Shown here piece by piece: positions 10,843-23,825 of a stretch of 64,000 bases of DNA (positions within the stretch are counted from its first letter, which is position 1; each line of letters starts with the position of its first letter). The DNA is taken from the NCBI RefSeq assembly GCF_014839805.1, contig NC_051139.1, forward strand, positions 806,001 to 870,000, written 5' to 3'. This DNA comes from Manduca sexta (lineage: Eukaryota > Arthropoda > Insecta > Lepidoptera > Sphingidae). The notes below the pieces were generated by a model, which made no database searches, was not told where the DNA came from, and was given only the letters and a program-made list of their open reading frames with translations. Position numbers and translations under genes: made by a program.

Positions 10843-12428
10843 TGCCAATATCAAATATAATTATTATTTCGTAAAAACTATTACTCAACGGTCTGCAGTA
10901 CTTAACCCTGAACTTTGACGCAGTTTGTCATGCGATGCGTTTCGCGTGTGTGCGACTTTATCGGACACAATCGCCGTTCCCACGTACCAACTAACTGGAC
11001 ACGCAATTAGTAGTCCCGAAACGCGACATACGGGAATTAATTGCTATGGCGGGTGTTTTTGCAGTCACTATCCAGGGAACATGATTCGTACCATGGTAAA
11101 AGTAAAGAGAAAAAATATCCATAATTCGTTGAAAAAATAAATGCTTATCAAAGAAAAATATCCCTGCAAAATCCTGTTCCACCGCCCGACTAGTCATTAC
11201 CGGCACAACACAATCCCCATTAGCTCATAACCATTCCAGCGCGCGCCGACAACGGTTAAATATCACAAACGCGAACAATTAAACGTTTAGCGTGAAACGA
11301 AACGCAATTGCGAGCACAAAGCGACGCCATTAGCTGACAGCTCAATTACTAAGGTCCCTCACACATCGAGACGCGTTGAAACAGAAATTGTATAATATGA
11401 GTATTAGTTCGCCCACACACTAGCGATTCTATAGCGTTGTAAATATGATTATGCGTATCGTACCTTTAAACGATTCATACTATTGCAATTAACTCAGAAC
11501 CTGCCACTCCTTAACCTCCCTATTAATTACGAAATGACAACATAATACTGTCAACTTCGCTCGCATTGTCTGTATTAATGGTGATAAATTTATTATTATA
11601 ATTAAAAAAGAAGAATATACTTTCTTCTATAAATAAATTTGGTCTTCATCTCCATCAATTATTTAATTGTAGTAAGTGGCATGTGTGCGACCACCCTTAA
11701 ACGTATTGAAATATTATTCTCGAACGAGACTCGCCGTCGTGTTAAACACTCGTGCCGTCAATCAAAGTTGTCGTTAGTAGGGGTCTCTAGCTTTTCATTT
11801 GCGAGGAATTTTTCGCTTAAGGAATTTTAAATTTGTAGGAAATTGCCATTTGTATTGTGTGTAAATGACCGTTTACGCATAATAGAGGGTCGTTAGCAAT
11901 TCATTATGTCGGAAGATGTCTGAATTGAAAGCGATATTTATGACCACAGAATATAATATGAATAAAAATGTTGTACTGGTAGTAGGCCTCTCATATATGA
12001 GAGTCCGCTTGGGTAAGTACCACCGCAATGTCTTTCTGCCGCCAAACAACAGTGCGTAGTTACTATTATGTTCCGGTTGTAGGTTGTAGCCAGTGTAACC
12101 ACTGGACATAAGACTTAACATCTCATGATGAGCACAGTGGAATACCAAACAATACTTTGTAATTCAAGGTGTTGGGTGGTGTTAATACTGTTAATGGGCG
12201 ACAGAAAAGCTTATCATCATCATTCGCATCGCATTAAAAAAAAATACAGTTTTGTCTTGAACGAATTAACTATGAACGAATAAATAAAGTTTTTAAACTA
12301 CACTAAATAATAATAATAACATTTAAGTGTATTGTTTAAATTTTTTATCTAAAGTCACACTACTCAGCCGATTCTCCTACAGCTCAATGTTTGGCTGTCG
12401 AGTACTATATATTATAATTGTTACTCAC

Positions 12429-12569
12429 CAAGCCACCACGCCCCAACCCATTTGGGATCGTTGAAGTCGAAGCCGGGGTCGCCGAGAGGGTTCACGTAGA
12501 TCCTGGTGCAGAACGCGCCCAGCAGGAAGCCCAGCGCCGGCCCGATCACCCTGATGCCGATCGTAATGG
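12429..12569 (-). CDS. Oatp: Oatp exon 3: TM5 and family signature
   Basis: Third coding exon, residues about 247-294. The acceptor is TTTGTCTTCAG ending at 12570 and the donor is CTTG|GTGAGT at 12429/12428, both phase 1. The first two bases complete an Ala codon begun at the end of exon 2. The product runs AITIGIRVIGPALGFLLGAF (TM5), then CTRIYVNPLGDPGFDFN and DPKWVGAWWL. The last part, completed by GM from exon 4, matches the Oatp superfamily signature D-x-RW-(I/V)-GAWW-x-G-(F/L) with Lys for Arg and Met for Phe/Leu. This is the strongest single identifier of the gene. Confidence 0.95.
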
Positions 12570-15410
12570 CTGAAGACAAACAGATCGTCAATAAATACCA
12601 AAAATATCGGACTTTCAGAATTATAGTACATGAAAAATGCATTTCATAAGAAACATCAATACAAAAATATCTACTTCTTATTTTTTTTTTTATTTTAATA
12701 AAATTAAGACGCAAAACAGATTACAATCACAATTAAAACTAATTATAAAATATACAAGCATAAAAACTAGATTGTATTCCTAAACATCCTAAACTTCTGG
12801 TGATCAAGAATCGTTCTTTTATTAATGTGTAAGGGTGCTGCGGGGGCAATGGTTTATAAGTTAACATTATTAACATAAAACGTCTTAAAAATGTCTTTAG
12901 TAAAAAGAAAATATTTTTTGAGCTATAATTTGGCTTAAAATATAATTAGAATTGTATCTATTTGACGCAGTTTAATGCGGATGTTATCCTAAGCCCTAGT
13001 CGATTATAAGACAATAGACGACCATTTTAAAACTTTGATTATCCTTTTCTAATTTGTAAATGTGCGAAATTTAAAACAGTTATCTACCAGGAGTCAATGG
13101 CACGAGCTTTGCATGTAATAATGATCATTATGACGCTAGATCTATATTTGTAAACATCACTAAAGACTGTTGGATCTCTGGACATATCAGTGATGACACT
13201 AAACACACCAGATAAATCATTTGAAGTAATTTTCTATAAACCTTCACATTTCAATCACACCGAAACGGCCTGATTTATTCTAAAAAAATAACTATTATTA
13301 AAAGTATTATTCGCAACTGTAAGATCGACATGTCAATTCAAAAGTACGACGGTTGGATATCTACCACCCCCTGAGGGATACAGGTATGAAGATAAGTATA
13401 TACATATGTATTTTAATTCATGTTTTTGTATTGACACGCCCGATCTCTCTGTTACTGATAACACACGCGATTATTTCAAGTGAAACTAATAAATTATGTT
13501 ATCATTGCTATTCATTATTTTCGTTTTAATTGCTTGACGACCGATTAGGTACTGTTACCATAAACATACACGCTAGACTATCACAAACATATATAAACAT
13601 CAATGAGTTATTTAAAACTAAATTTTCTTATATATTTGTCAATATGCTTTCAACTCTAGGCATATCTACTATTATAAAATCCTATATAGTATCCACCCCG
13701 TATAAGCTGCCCTCATATTTTGATAAACCGATTCAGTACTTAACGTAAAAAGATAATAGGCAAAAGCACCTGTAGTTTAATTTTAAAAACGCATTACACA
13801 TGCGCTCTATAGACTCGTATGCATTATGTTTTACTCTATGACCGCTTTATCATATAGAATTTCGACCCAATATGGCATGAGGTCTAACCCCGCGCCATTA
13901 TGACGATGAGAAGCGATAATACGTGCGCACTAGTTGCATGTCTGCCTACCCCTTCTTAACATATAATAAAATTGGAAATCAGCATCGTGTATCAGACTAT
14001 GGCCAGCGCAGCATCCATGAAAGCAACTCGGCCGTATCATAATTACACAGACGGTGTCCTCACGTGATATTAAATCATATTATAAAACGTATTGCAACAC
14101 GTTAGCACGATACATTTACAAGCGCACGCGCAGCTGAGCGTTTCCATTCGCGTTATAATTTCAGCAACGCACACTATTGTGGAAAATTAACGTACAAATC
14201 TGAAATCATTAGTCAGTTTAACTTACTACCACGCTGTTAAAACTTCACTAACAATCCTACTTCATAACTTAATAATTCACTATCAGTGAAACCTTAGCAA
14301 TCCTTAATATTCATGGTCTGCGGAGCTTATTTCCAGCCTAGGATGTGGAAAACAACAGGTGATGATTGGCATCATAACAGCTAAGAATCTAATTATGCAC
14401 TAAATACGTAATTTCCGAATCCAAAACATATCTATTTATTGCCAATGGGAATAAAACCACTCTTAGCAGCTACAAACATCTAATGCTACATTTACTTGGG
14501 ATAAATTAAGGAGATTTACATAGACCCTTAAACCAACGCCTTTGGTTTTTTAAATAACCACCAGTTTACCATAACTGGGAACATCCTTTTTCAATTAACA
14601 CTAACACGAACAGCTTTTACAATGTAGATAGTGTAAACTGTCGACTTAAGACCTATTATACATTGTCTTTAGTGACGAGAATTACATTAGGCGCCGCGCC
14701 GACGCTATCAACATCGCCAAGAAACATTACTTTGGAATTGATAGTTTCTACAGCAAATGTGCTATGATGGCATAGTCGCTCTTCAAGAAAAACAGTGAAA
14801 AATAACTCTAGGTTATAACGTCAAAGCAATTGCAACACTTGTCCGATTCTTAGTAGTGTAACGTTTTCGGCAACAAATTGACAACGTCTGGGCCAATGAG
14901 TTGTGGTCCCCACATATCTGATACCCCATCCAAAAGTCCAAACATTTCATATTATTACATCTATAACCTCACCTCTCTGTTATACGATGTTAAAAAACTT
15001 CAAACAAGCCATAAACATTAATGGGATATTTAACGCATTAAATATTAACGGTGATCAGCCGATGGTCATTATGCAAATTGTGGCGGTACACGGAGTCGTT
15101 CATCTCAATAGAAATAGGGCCCAAGGGCTAATTGTGGGTCGTTGAACCCGCGCCGGCAAATTAACGTGAGGAATGGCCGCTGTCAACGGTCGCCACTGCA
15201 TTCGCGTGCGTGCGCGGCCGGCGGAGCGGCGGACAAAGTTCAAACCCCAGGATAATTGGGTGAGGTATTTGCAAGGGTATTTTGTTTGTGATTAAACACT
15301 TTCATCATAAATTGGATAATCAAATAGGTAATGTAGTGTTTTAAACAGTTATATATAATCCAATCATGTAAATACCTTTTTTTATTAAAGATAACTTATC
15401 CTCAAACACA

Positions 15411-15608
15411 AAATTTTATAAAGAGGACAAGTTTGTAACGTTATTTGGATGTAGGGGCTAATCTCTGGTACTACTGAATTAATTTAAAAAAATATTTCAC
15501 TAATAGGAAGCTACATTACTCCTGAGTACTACAGGCTACTTTTTACCCCGGGAAAATATTTACCCCGGAAAAACGTTATCACGTAGGAGGAGCCGCAGGA
15601 AAAAACTA
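15411..15608 (+). mobile_element. Helitron-like non-autonomous copy, degraded
   Basis: It starts near AATTTTATAAAGAGGACAAG, a degraded version of the 5' block. It then has GGCTACTTTTTACCCCGGGA and a second CCCCGGAAAAACGTTATCAC, and ends in GTAGGAGGAGCCGCAGG. The closing GC hairpin and CTAG are mutated. The block order matches 9377-9576 and the arms of 17453-18213. Confidence 0.6.
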
Positions 15609-17452
15609 TGGGAGATATTTTTAAAACCTCATTGAACACTAGCGATTTACATTTAAGAAAACCCTGCGATAAACTGGTCACATACCAACCCCACGCTACT
15701 CATGTTTGCAACCCTAATTTACAAGATTTGTAATAACAAAACCCCGGTATATTAATCTCCAAAAAATATTTATTATTACAGGCCGAATTACTTGCCCCAA
15801 GAAAATCAATTCCAGTGTTTTCGGCACTTATGCCCGAGTTTCGATGGTGGCAGCCCTATCCGTGTGGTATGTGTGGTACCGGCATCCATTACCATTGCAA
15901 CAGTATGTGCATACGTACAATACCAAGCGAGCTGCAAGTAGCGACCAGTTCGCATATTGAGAAGCGCTTGAACAATGCTATTGAGACTTGCAATTTGGTT
16001 ATAATACATTTTAATTGGTCTGAATATTCTGACAGTATCATACTGCTGCTGAAACCAATTATTATTATATGTGTTAAAGATAGATACAACAGAAAATTTA
16101 TGTAGATATAAAGAGTTCACATTAGAAACAATGGTCGACGCAGTGCTAATATTCTTAACTAGGTTCTTCCGTCTAAGCTTTGAGTTTCACGCATAAGACG
16201 CAATAAGAGAAACGTCAAAACTATACTTTATATACGCATAACTTTATATAGGAAATGATCAATTGACGCAATGTTACAGCTCCATGTCCAGGAAGCTAAG
16301 CAGTCCATCCACACTCATATTAATCTCACTCATAAAATTCCAGCCCTCTACACAAAGTTTATACATCATACTTGAACTATGAAACACACACATCAATCTT
16401 CACGAGGACACACACATAAAACCATATTACAACACAAGCCCGTCATTACCGTTTTTAAGTCACGCAAAAATTAATCACCACCGGAACCGCGGCGCGGGCG
16501 CATCATCATCAATGTCCCACATATCAACGAACCTGTTACCAACAAAAGTGGCCAGGTTGAATGACCGGCAGACAATCAGGTACTTACGTACCGAATGCAG
16601 TCTTTCCCAGAAGGCCGCGACGTTTGCCAAAAAAACCAAATGTGTGCTCGCGTGCCGCCAAACATACATATAGCATGCGTACATATTATGATGAGAGCTT
16701 TGTAATAAATAATGCGGTCGCCGGGGTCGTTTTTCAAAACGGCCGTGCACGAGTCACTTGTAGGGGTCCCATACTTTATTATCTACGCTGGACAATCACA
16801 TTAAAATCTCGAAATGAGGTTAGAATAAAATATCTTTGTCATCCTCAGAAAATTGAGTTTCTTCGGAATGAAAAACTCCGGGAAAGATTTAAGTATTATA
16901 TGGATATATCATTCATCGCCCGAATTACAGCGGATTATCAGAGACACCAAATTTTGCTGCATATTATATGTTTTGTAATAGTTTCTGCTCAATGAGAACA
17001 TGATATACATAATATAATATTATCGAGGTAAAACGAACTCTGTTTAATTGTATTTTTAAATAGGCGTCGCTCGCTTTACAATTAAAAAGGCCCAATACAA
17101 ACCGTGTGTGTAACAAACAAACATATTACCCAGCATTTACTAATAGAATTTTCATCCCCAATAGTTTACAGAGGAAGAATCCGGCTAAACCGACACGCAT
17201 GGCAGTTGTAGCGTCGGGACGGGCGGCGCAAGTTTTTATATGTCCCCAACGCAGTCCTTACCGGTTCCGATGCATCATTAGCATCGTTCATGCACTGCCC
17301 ATTCGAATTATCCGGACAAACCGCTAGCCGTTGCATCCTCATTGTGGATAATATTACATGGAGATATTAGGAAGTCTTGGCTGAACGTTTTGTAAACTAA
17401 GACCAATATGGATAAATAATGCGGGTGTCAATCCCAGGCATTTATAAATCAA

Positions 17453-18213
17453 CTAGCTTTTGCCCGCGGCTCCGCCCGCGTTATAAAGTTTTCAGGCTAA
17501 AGTTTTCATTATAAAAGTAGTAGTTTCCCGGGAGCCTCTCAAACTGTCTCCATACCAAATTTCATCTGAATACGTTGGGTAGTTTTTGAGTTTAACACGT
17601 TCAGGCAGACAAATGCAGCGGGGACTTTGTTTTATAATATATTTTTTAGAAATTTTTAAGAGGAATAATCCCATCATACATCATTGTTGCATAACTTTAA
17701 CGCACGCAACGGAAGCTCTCAAAACTAATAATTTTTCCCCGTTTTTGCAACATGTTTCATTACTGCTCCGCTCCGATTGGTCATAGCGTGATGATATATA
17801 GCCTATAGCACTCCAGGAACAAAGGGCTATCCAACACAAAAAGATTTTTTCAATTCAAACACGGTAGTTCCTGAGATTAGCCATTACTGCTCCGCTCCTA
17901 TTAGTCATAGCGTGATGATATATAGCCTATAGCACTCCAGGAACAAAGTGCTATCCAACACAAAAATATTTTTTACAGTTCGATCTGATAGTTCCTGAGA
18001 TTAGCCATTACTGCTCCGCCCCTATTGGTCATAGCGTGATGATATATACCCCATAGTACTCCACGAACAAAGAACTATCCAACACAAAAATATTTTTTCA
18101 GTTTGAACCGGTAGTTCCTGAGATTAGCGCTCCCGGGAAACTACTACTTTTATAACGGAAAACTTTAGCTTGAAAAACTTTATAACGCGGGCGGAGCCGC
18201 GGGTAAAAGCTAG
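17453..18213. mobile_element. Composite Helitron: two opposed 3' ends around tandem repeats
   Basis: Both ends are Helitron 3' termini facing outwards. The right end (18129-18213, plus strand) finishes CGGGCGGAGCCGCGGGTAAA then AGCTAG, followed by T. The left end (17453-17535) is its reverse complement with only a few differences over about 80 bp, also followed by T on its own strand. Beside the left end is the remaining body of a minus-oriented copy (about 17536-17640, with ATATTATAAAACAAAGTCCC on the minus strand). The middle holds three direct repeats. No protein-coding capacity is seen. The long terminal inverted repeats make it look like a foldback element, but the signatures are those of Helitrons. 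Confidence 0.75.
17758..18127 (+). repeat. Three tandem copies of a 122-124 bp unit
   Basis: The units start at 17758, 17882 and 18006, each with CATTACTGCTCCGCYCC, followed by the shared inner block GTCATAGCGTGATGATATAT and a closing TAGTTCCTGAGATTAG. The copies differ at several positions, so the amplification is not recent. The unit is an internal module of the surrounding Helitron family that normally occurs once, in my recollection of such elements. Confidence 0.9.
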
Positions 18214-18360
18214 TCGTAATATAAAACTGCTCCTAATTAAAAAACCCCACACAAATTTCAAACTTAGATACTTGGTATAGTTTTTTGTCTCCCTTGCACC
18301 CGTTCTTACCGATTCCGAGATGGTTCATTCGCTTCTTGTTCAAATTATCTCTATGTTTGT

Positions 18361-18407
18361 CCACGGATGAGCTATAGCGTCATTATAAAGTATTAACTCA
18401 TCCGTGG
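18361..18407. repeat. 11-bp inverted repeat with 25-base spacer
   Basis: CCACGGATGAG (18361-18371) and CTCATCCGTGG (18397-18407) are exact reverse complements. They lie within intron 2 about 150 bp from the composite Helitron. No further element signature is visible. Confidence 0.6.
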
Positions 18408-21400
18408 TCAAATGGACTTTAATAATGAATAGACTTGAAACTCAGTGTATTTTCTGTGTAGATACTTATCCCAGTTATTAAATTTTATGTCCTATTTATA
18501 ATACACGACATAATTATATGTTATTGGGGTTATATTTAGTTAGTTTGTAAGTATAAAATAACAATGTATTTAATAAATTAAAATAACGAACTTCGAAAAT
18601 TTCTCCTCATGAATAAGTCTAAAAACACATAAATTTCATTGAAAACTGGCAGGTTAATTCGAATTGATATAAATTTATTTTACTTCCGATTACCACACAT
18701 TGAGATTTTCTGACGTTTTGAAAAACACATCCACGCAACGAAACCGCAAGAATATAGTATATAACGTACGGATTTCGTAGACACGTGAAAAGCACAAATA
18801 AATCGATATGAAAGGCACCAGGGCTCGTAGATAACCTTGCGGAGTCCGCCGCTGTAAATAAGGTCATTCCGCCACAATCACTACAATGCTCATAAAAAAA
18901 TCTATTAATGACAAATGTACCACCTTATCACGCTTATCTGTTACTATCGATTTCACGCTGACGTCATAGTGCTATGTCATTTTTCTGCACGACAAATTTT
19001 GATTTATATATTTTTATGCCTTTTCGCCGATTCGCAGACCAAGAACTAAGCTTAGTTTAGCTCGCATGTTTGAAAAAATTACACATAAAACATAACTATA
19101 TAAATACTGTATTGTCCACATAAGTGCACATGACAACAATCAATTGACTCATTAACTATCAGGAAAGCAATTGGATAATTGTCCAACAATAGCATATAAA
19201 GCGTCATTGAACTATCAAATGTTACAACTCATGTAAATTGATACAAGAATAATGAAAGAAAACTCTGTTATGCAAGGTGACAGGTACAGCAAATCAGATG
19301 TGAATGTTTAGAATGAGATAACATGTTTTATATGTTATGAAATAAAAGCTTAGACGAATAGAGATAATTATGGTAAGGGTGGAATATATATACTTTGTTT
19401 AAATAAATAAGTATTTGTATAAAAATAAAAATCTTTCATTAATGTCGGACATTTCGTTTCCATACACAAACAATACGTGTGTTCAAAAATTGCAAGTCAT
19501 CTTGCCAAATTTAATGTAAAAACTCACACGATGATACAAGAATTATCAATAAACGATCGGCGCCATATTGAACATCTGCTTGATAGTGACGCAAATGTTT
19601 TTGGGCAAACCGTTTTGCACATGACTGCTTCTTCACACCTCCTTCTTAAAGCCTAGTTCCGACTGTGCCAGTATTTTAATCGAATATCGAGAAATTTAAT
19701 CACTTATCTGCACTAGTTTTCTCGACTTATGTTTTGTAGTTAAGACATGTTTATTTATTGGTATACTCGCTACATAGCTACAATACTAGCGTAGTTCAAA
19801 ATGGTCGGCCTAAGTAGCATCAGAAAATATTGGCTCAAAAAATTTATGTTCATGAATATTGTAGTACATAATATTGAAGGGTTAAAGATAGTGTGAAGCC
19901 ATACAATATTTCGTAACTCAAAGTTCTTCGTAACGGCCAATTCTTTCAGTAAAAGTTATATCTATGCCTAAATTATGACATTTGTGTTGGGGTAATTCAT
20001 ATAGGTTTTATATGAGTCGTCACTTTTACACGTAACGAAGAAATTGTGTCTAAAACTTAAGCCATTGATGGCCAGGCTTAGGGCTTAACAACAGAGGAGC
20101 AACCCGCGCGTGTCGTCATGCTTGAATTAAAATAAAATATATTTTAATGATGACATAGGATAAAATATTTATTACAATTAGTTGCATAATAACACATCGC
20201 TAATTCTTACATATTTAGTAAATTTTCTTTGTTAAACCTGGACTCCAAGACCCAGTAGCTATTATTTTTATTTTAATACAGATACGCAAATCTAAAAACA
20301 AAAACATATTCCACCTATCAAAATTGATATTTTTGTCATCATTATACTTATAAAGTTTTCGCTACGAATATATTTTATGCTATGTATTCTAACAGTCATG
20401 ATGTAGACCGCACCTGTATAAACATTGTGAAGCCGTATGGTGGTTATAAAAATACCATAAAAATTCTAAACATTCCCATAATCTACGAATTAATACCTAT
20501 ACAAATCCCATTCGTGATATATTTAGTCGCTTCAGTTTTATTTGAATTTGGAAAATTTCTGCTATTTAGTCCAAGTTGGTGAATTAACAATAAATTGTCG
20601 AACTTTCTTTACATACGCATATTAATATACTATAGTTTAATGATACCGTATGTATTTTTGGTTCAATTTGTCTATTCACCCACTATTTTGCATTGGTACC
20701 CCGAGGGTATCTTATTTGGGCAATCCAACGCCATCTCAGTTACAGCCCAACCTATAATGCTAACCTATTAAACCCACCAACAAATTTCTAGAAATAATAA
20801 TCATAGCTCCATTAAGTTAATGTAATTCGCGTGTAACTCAATTTAGTAAATTCATAATAATTACTTGTTTTATTGATTAATGACCGTCTTAAATTTTCGC
20901 ATCCTTCGCGAGTGCAAGGTACAAAATGTACATAATTTTATGTGGAAGTGTCACGCAATCTGATAATTTTTATTGACCATTTACCGCGATATTAATAAAC
21001 AAGGTATATTTATCATAAGGACAGACAAACTAAATTAGCCTTTGATGATCTGCCGAGTTGATACTCGTCTGTACTGATTTACTCGACTTAAGTTTGGTGA
21101 CTGCCATGGTTAGTTATTGAATGAATTGATGCTCTTACCAAATATCAAAATATGTCCAAAATAAATAAGCCCCTGACCATCTCCAACCTCTCACCTCCAA
21201 CCGTGATATTTTAAGTCGAGTTCTCAAAAATATTAATTAGGTCTTCATCATATTCATCCGAAGGCCTACCATCAAGGATGCATTAAATAGATTTTACAGT
21301 ACGCATGGGAGATCTTCGAGACTGCCAGGTGTTTGCAAACTTATTGCCATCGATTACAAACCTTGATCTCTGACAGGATACTTATTTATTTTTAATTGTT

Positions 21401-21752
21401 ATTTATTTAATTAACTGTCAGGAGAAACTCAGGATTACACCGAATCCGCAACGTAAGTAGGCTACAAGATTAGTGGTTAAGATTCGTTCTATTAAAATAT
21501 ATCTAACCCATTAAATGTATGCTCATAATTTCTTAAACCTTAGAGGACGTAAAAGAAATCTACGTATTAATATATACTTTTCAAAATTTAATTTATAGTT
21601 CATAATAAATGTGGCTTACAATAACGATCTAAAGATAATGAAAGATATAACAGATAAATTAAAAAATAAATGACGCTATCATATTGCACGGAACATAACA
21701 ATCGTCTCGGCGATATCTAATCAGCGATTGCGAACGTAATGACAGCGCGGCG

Positions 21753-22435
21753 TAGGGTTGCTAGCGTTAAAACAACGAATGTGAAAAACAAAAAAAATAG
21801 TATCTATTTACAAAAAATGACTCCTAAATACAAGTGTAAGTGTGTAGTGTAGTAGTGTCCTAAATAAAACTGTTTTGCACTTAACAGTTTTATTTTTTGC
21901 ATCAAAACGAATATAACAATATCACTTGTTAGGTAAGTGATAACCGCAGCCTGTAAATCTGTGCATAATATTAGAATACATCAGTGCTGTGCTGACCTTT
22001 CAAGAATGATACGCATTTAAACTGCTCAAAACAAAATAGGGCGCACCATAAAGTTATTTAAAATTTTGTCTTGGAATATCTTAAAAGGTAATTATTAATG
22101 AAATAAAGCATTTAATTATATAGTTGACGTCTTTACGTGTGATTAACAATGTTACGAGGGACAACTTGAGTATACCATATTGTGCATCCAGCAGTTTTAG
22201 GGCACTAAAGTTAACAAGTGCTATCATTTATATCGGATCTAAATTCATACAGATTCTTCATACAGAGCCGTATTTCAGCATCAGTTAATGAACATATAAA
22301 GATATTTTAGTTGAAATTTATATTTTCTGTACATTTTAACATCTTTATTAGAATCACTGTAATAATTGCAGTGCAAAAATATGTGCTCTAAACAACAAAT
22401 ATTTTAAGATTCATAAATATGAGTTGACAACCCTA
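21753..22435. mobile_element. hAT-like MITE, 683 bp, with 8-bp target duplication
   Basis: The ends are TAGGGTTG (21753-21760) and CAACCCTA (22428-22435), and similarity extends weakly a few bases further in. The flanks are GCGCGGCG on the left (21745-21752) and GCGCGGCA on the right (22436-22443), an 8-bp duplication with one mismatch as expected for hAT superfamily insertions. There is no transposase frame. Near the left end is a 13-bp perfect hairpin (arms 21862-21874 and 21883-21895, 8-base loop). Confidence 0.65.
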
Positions 22436-23345
22436 GCGCGGCATGCCGGCGTCTGTTGCAACGGCACTGACCTGCGACAACTGACAACTGTAACACCACC
22501 ATTACATCGTAATTTGATAGCAACCGGCAAAAAACGTTGCTAAAGCATGTGTTACGAAGCAACGCGTGCAAGGTGTACGCTTCTGGGTATGCTTAACATG
22601 CATATTAGTATGAATGGAATTCGTAAACATGACCCGTGTTTTGCTCAGTCTTTACCTACGTAGACGGTTTTGGGTATTGTGCAAAACAACTGTGGTGGGT
22701 ACTGTTTTGTATACAAATAAAGAGAGCAGTGTTTTTCTTCTTTATGCTTAAACATTGACAACACGTTTACAGATTGTCGATAAGCAGAAACTGTGGTGAT
22801 CTTCCCAACAAATTATGGACTTATTCCTTAGCTTTAGCTTAGCTTCTGTTATAAGATAAATATATCAAAATTTTGCAAACTTGGAGATACATTTTTAAAC
22901 CACTTTCGTAAAAGCTTATTGACAGCATTTGCCTGACTTCTCTATCGTCCAAAAATCGCACCTGATAATCAATCACAACCAATACTTAAAATATTGGATG
23001 TTTAATGTTTGACTTTTCAAAGTATGAGATGAGACTCCCCATCAGTCCCAATATGACATGAGCAATACAATGTCTCCTCGAACGCTGTAATACATAATTC
23101 AAATTCTCAAGATTTTTTTACTCTCAATCTCACTTACCATCAAGCGGACAGCCTCATCAGTTATATTAAAAAGACCCGACAGCGAATAAAAAAATAGGCA
23201 AAATGAACTGGTTCGTACCCCACACACGGGGTCCGGTATAAGTACACAATAATTTAAACATCATGTAGTTAATGCGCGGTTACAGTAACGGTACCTTCTT
23301 GGGAGTCGAAGTGTAATTTTTCACAAAACATACCATATTCGCCAC

Positions 23346-23825
23346 TAGGGATGGAAGTGTTTGTATTTATCGATACCACTGCATATCGTTATGTCGATAC
23401 TAAGGATTCATAAAGTGTATAACTCAGATTCCAAATTTGAATAGTATTTTATAACTGGATGATGTCAGTGTTTCTGGCTGGAAGAAAATAAAATCGATGG
23501 CTTTCTACGCGACAATTGATCAAATAAACAAAATCATTTAATTCTCAACTTATTACTAATAGCTATAATTAGGTATAGATACCTTCGTCTTCAATACTTA
23601 GACCTAATGATTTAGAAGTAAAATAACCTTTTATACGAATCTCGGTATGATCTTTTTCGTATACATATACTTAAATATTTTTGGGTTAAAAAAAAATATT
23701 TAATGAATTTTGATAAAAAATATCAACTCTATATCTTCTGTTCTTATGGTATATTTTAAAAGCTTCCAAGTATCGATGATCGATAGCCAAAATATCGACA
23801 ATTTAAATATCAGACCGTATCCCTG
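23346..23825. mobile_element. Possible MITE with AGGGAT...ATCGATA ends
   Basis: The left end reads AGGGATGGAAGTGTTTGTAT followed by TTATCGATA. The right end on the opposite strand reads AGGGATACGGTCTGATATTT followed closely by TGTCGATA. The shared outer AGGGAT and inner TCGATA at similar spacing suggest a degenerate terminal inverted repeat of hAT type. I find no clear target duplication, so this could be coincidence in AT-rich DNA. Confidence 0.3.

Larger units (their letters stand above)
1316..12428 (-). other. Oatp: Oatp intron 3 (11.1 kb)
   Basis: Phase-1 intron between exon 3 (donor G|GTGAGT at 12428) and exon 4. Contents I can support are a (TA)n tract, tRNA-like SINE fragments, GC-rich patches near 5.2-5.5 and 7.0-7.15 kb, Helitron fragments at 7391-7410 and 9377-9576, and a second copy of the SINE-like repeat near 10.7 kb. 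The stretches 3630-5200, 5550-6970, 7415-9370 and 10850-12420 are AT-rich and I see no gene, exon or recognisable element in them. Confidence 0.75.

Noticed and set aside
16561..16995. 144-codon plus-strand open frame in intron 2
   Set aside because: No recognisable domain, mixed composition, no splice signals or upstream features, and it sits inside an intron on the strand opposite to Oatp. Treated as a chance frame.
17758..18127. CRISPR array
   Set aside because: The three repeats are adjacent 124-bp tandem units without spacers, in a eukaryotic transposon.
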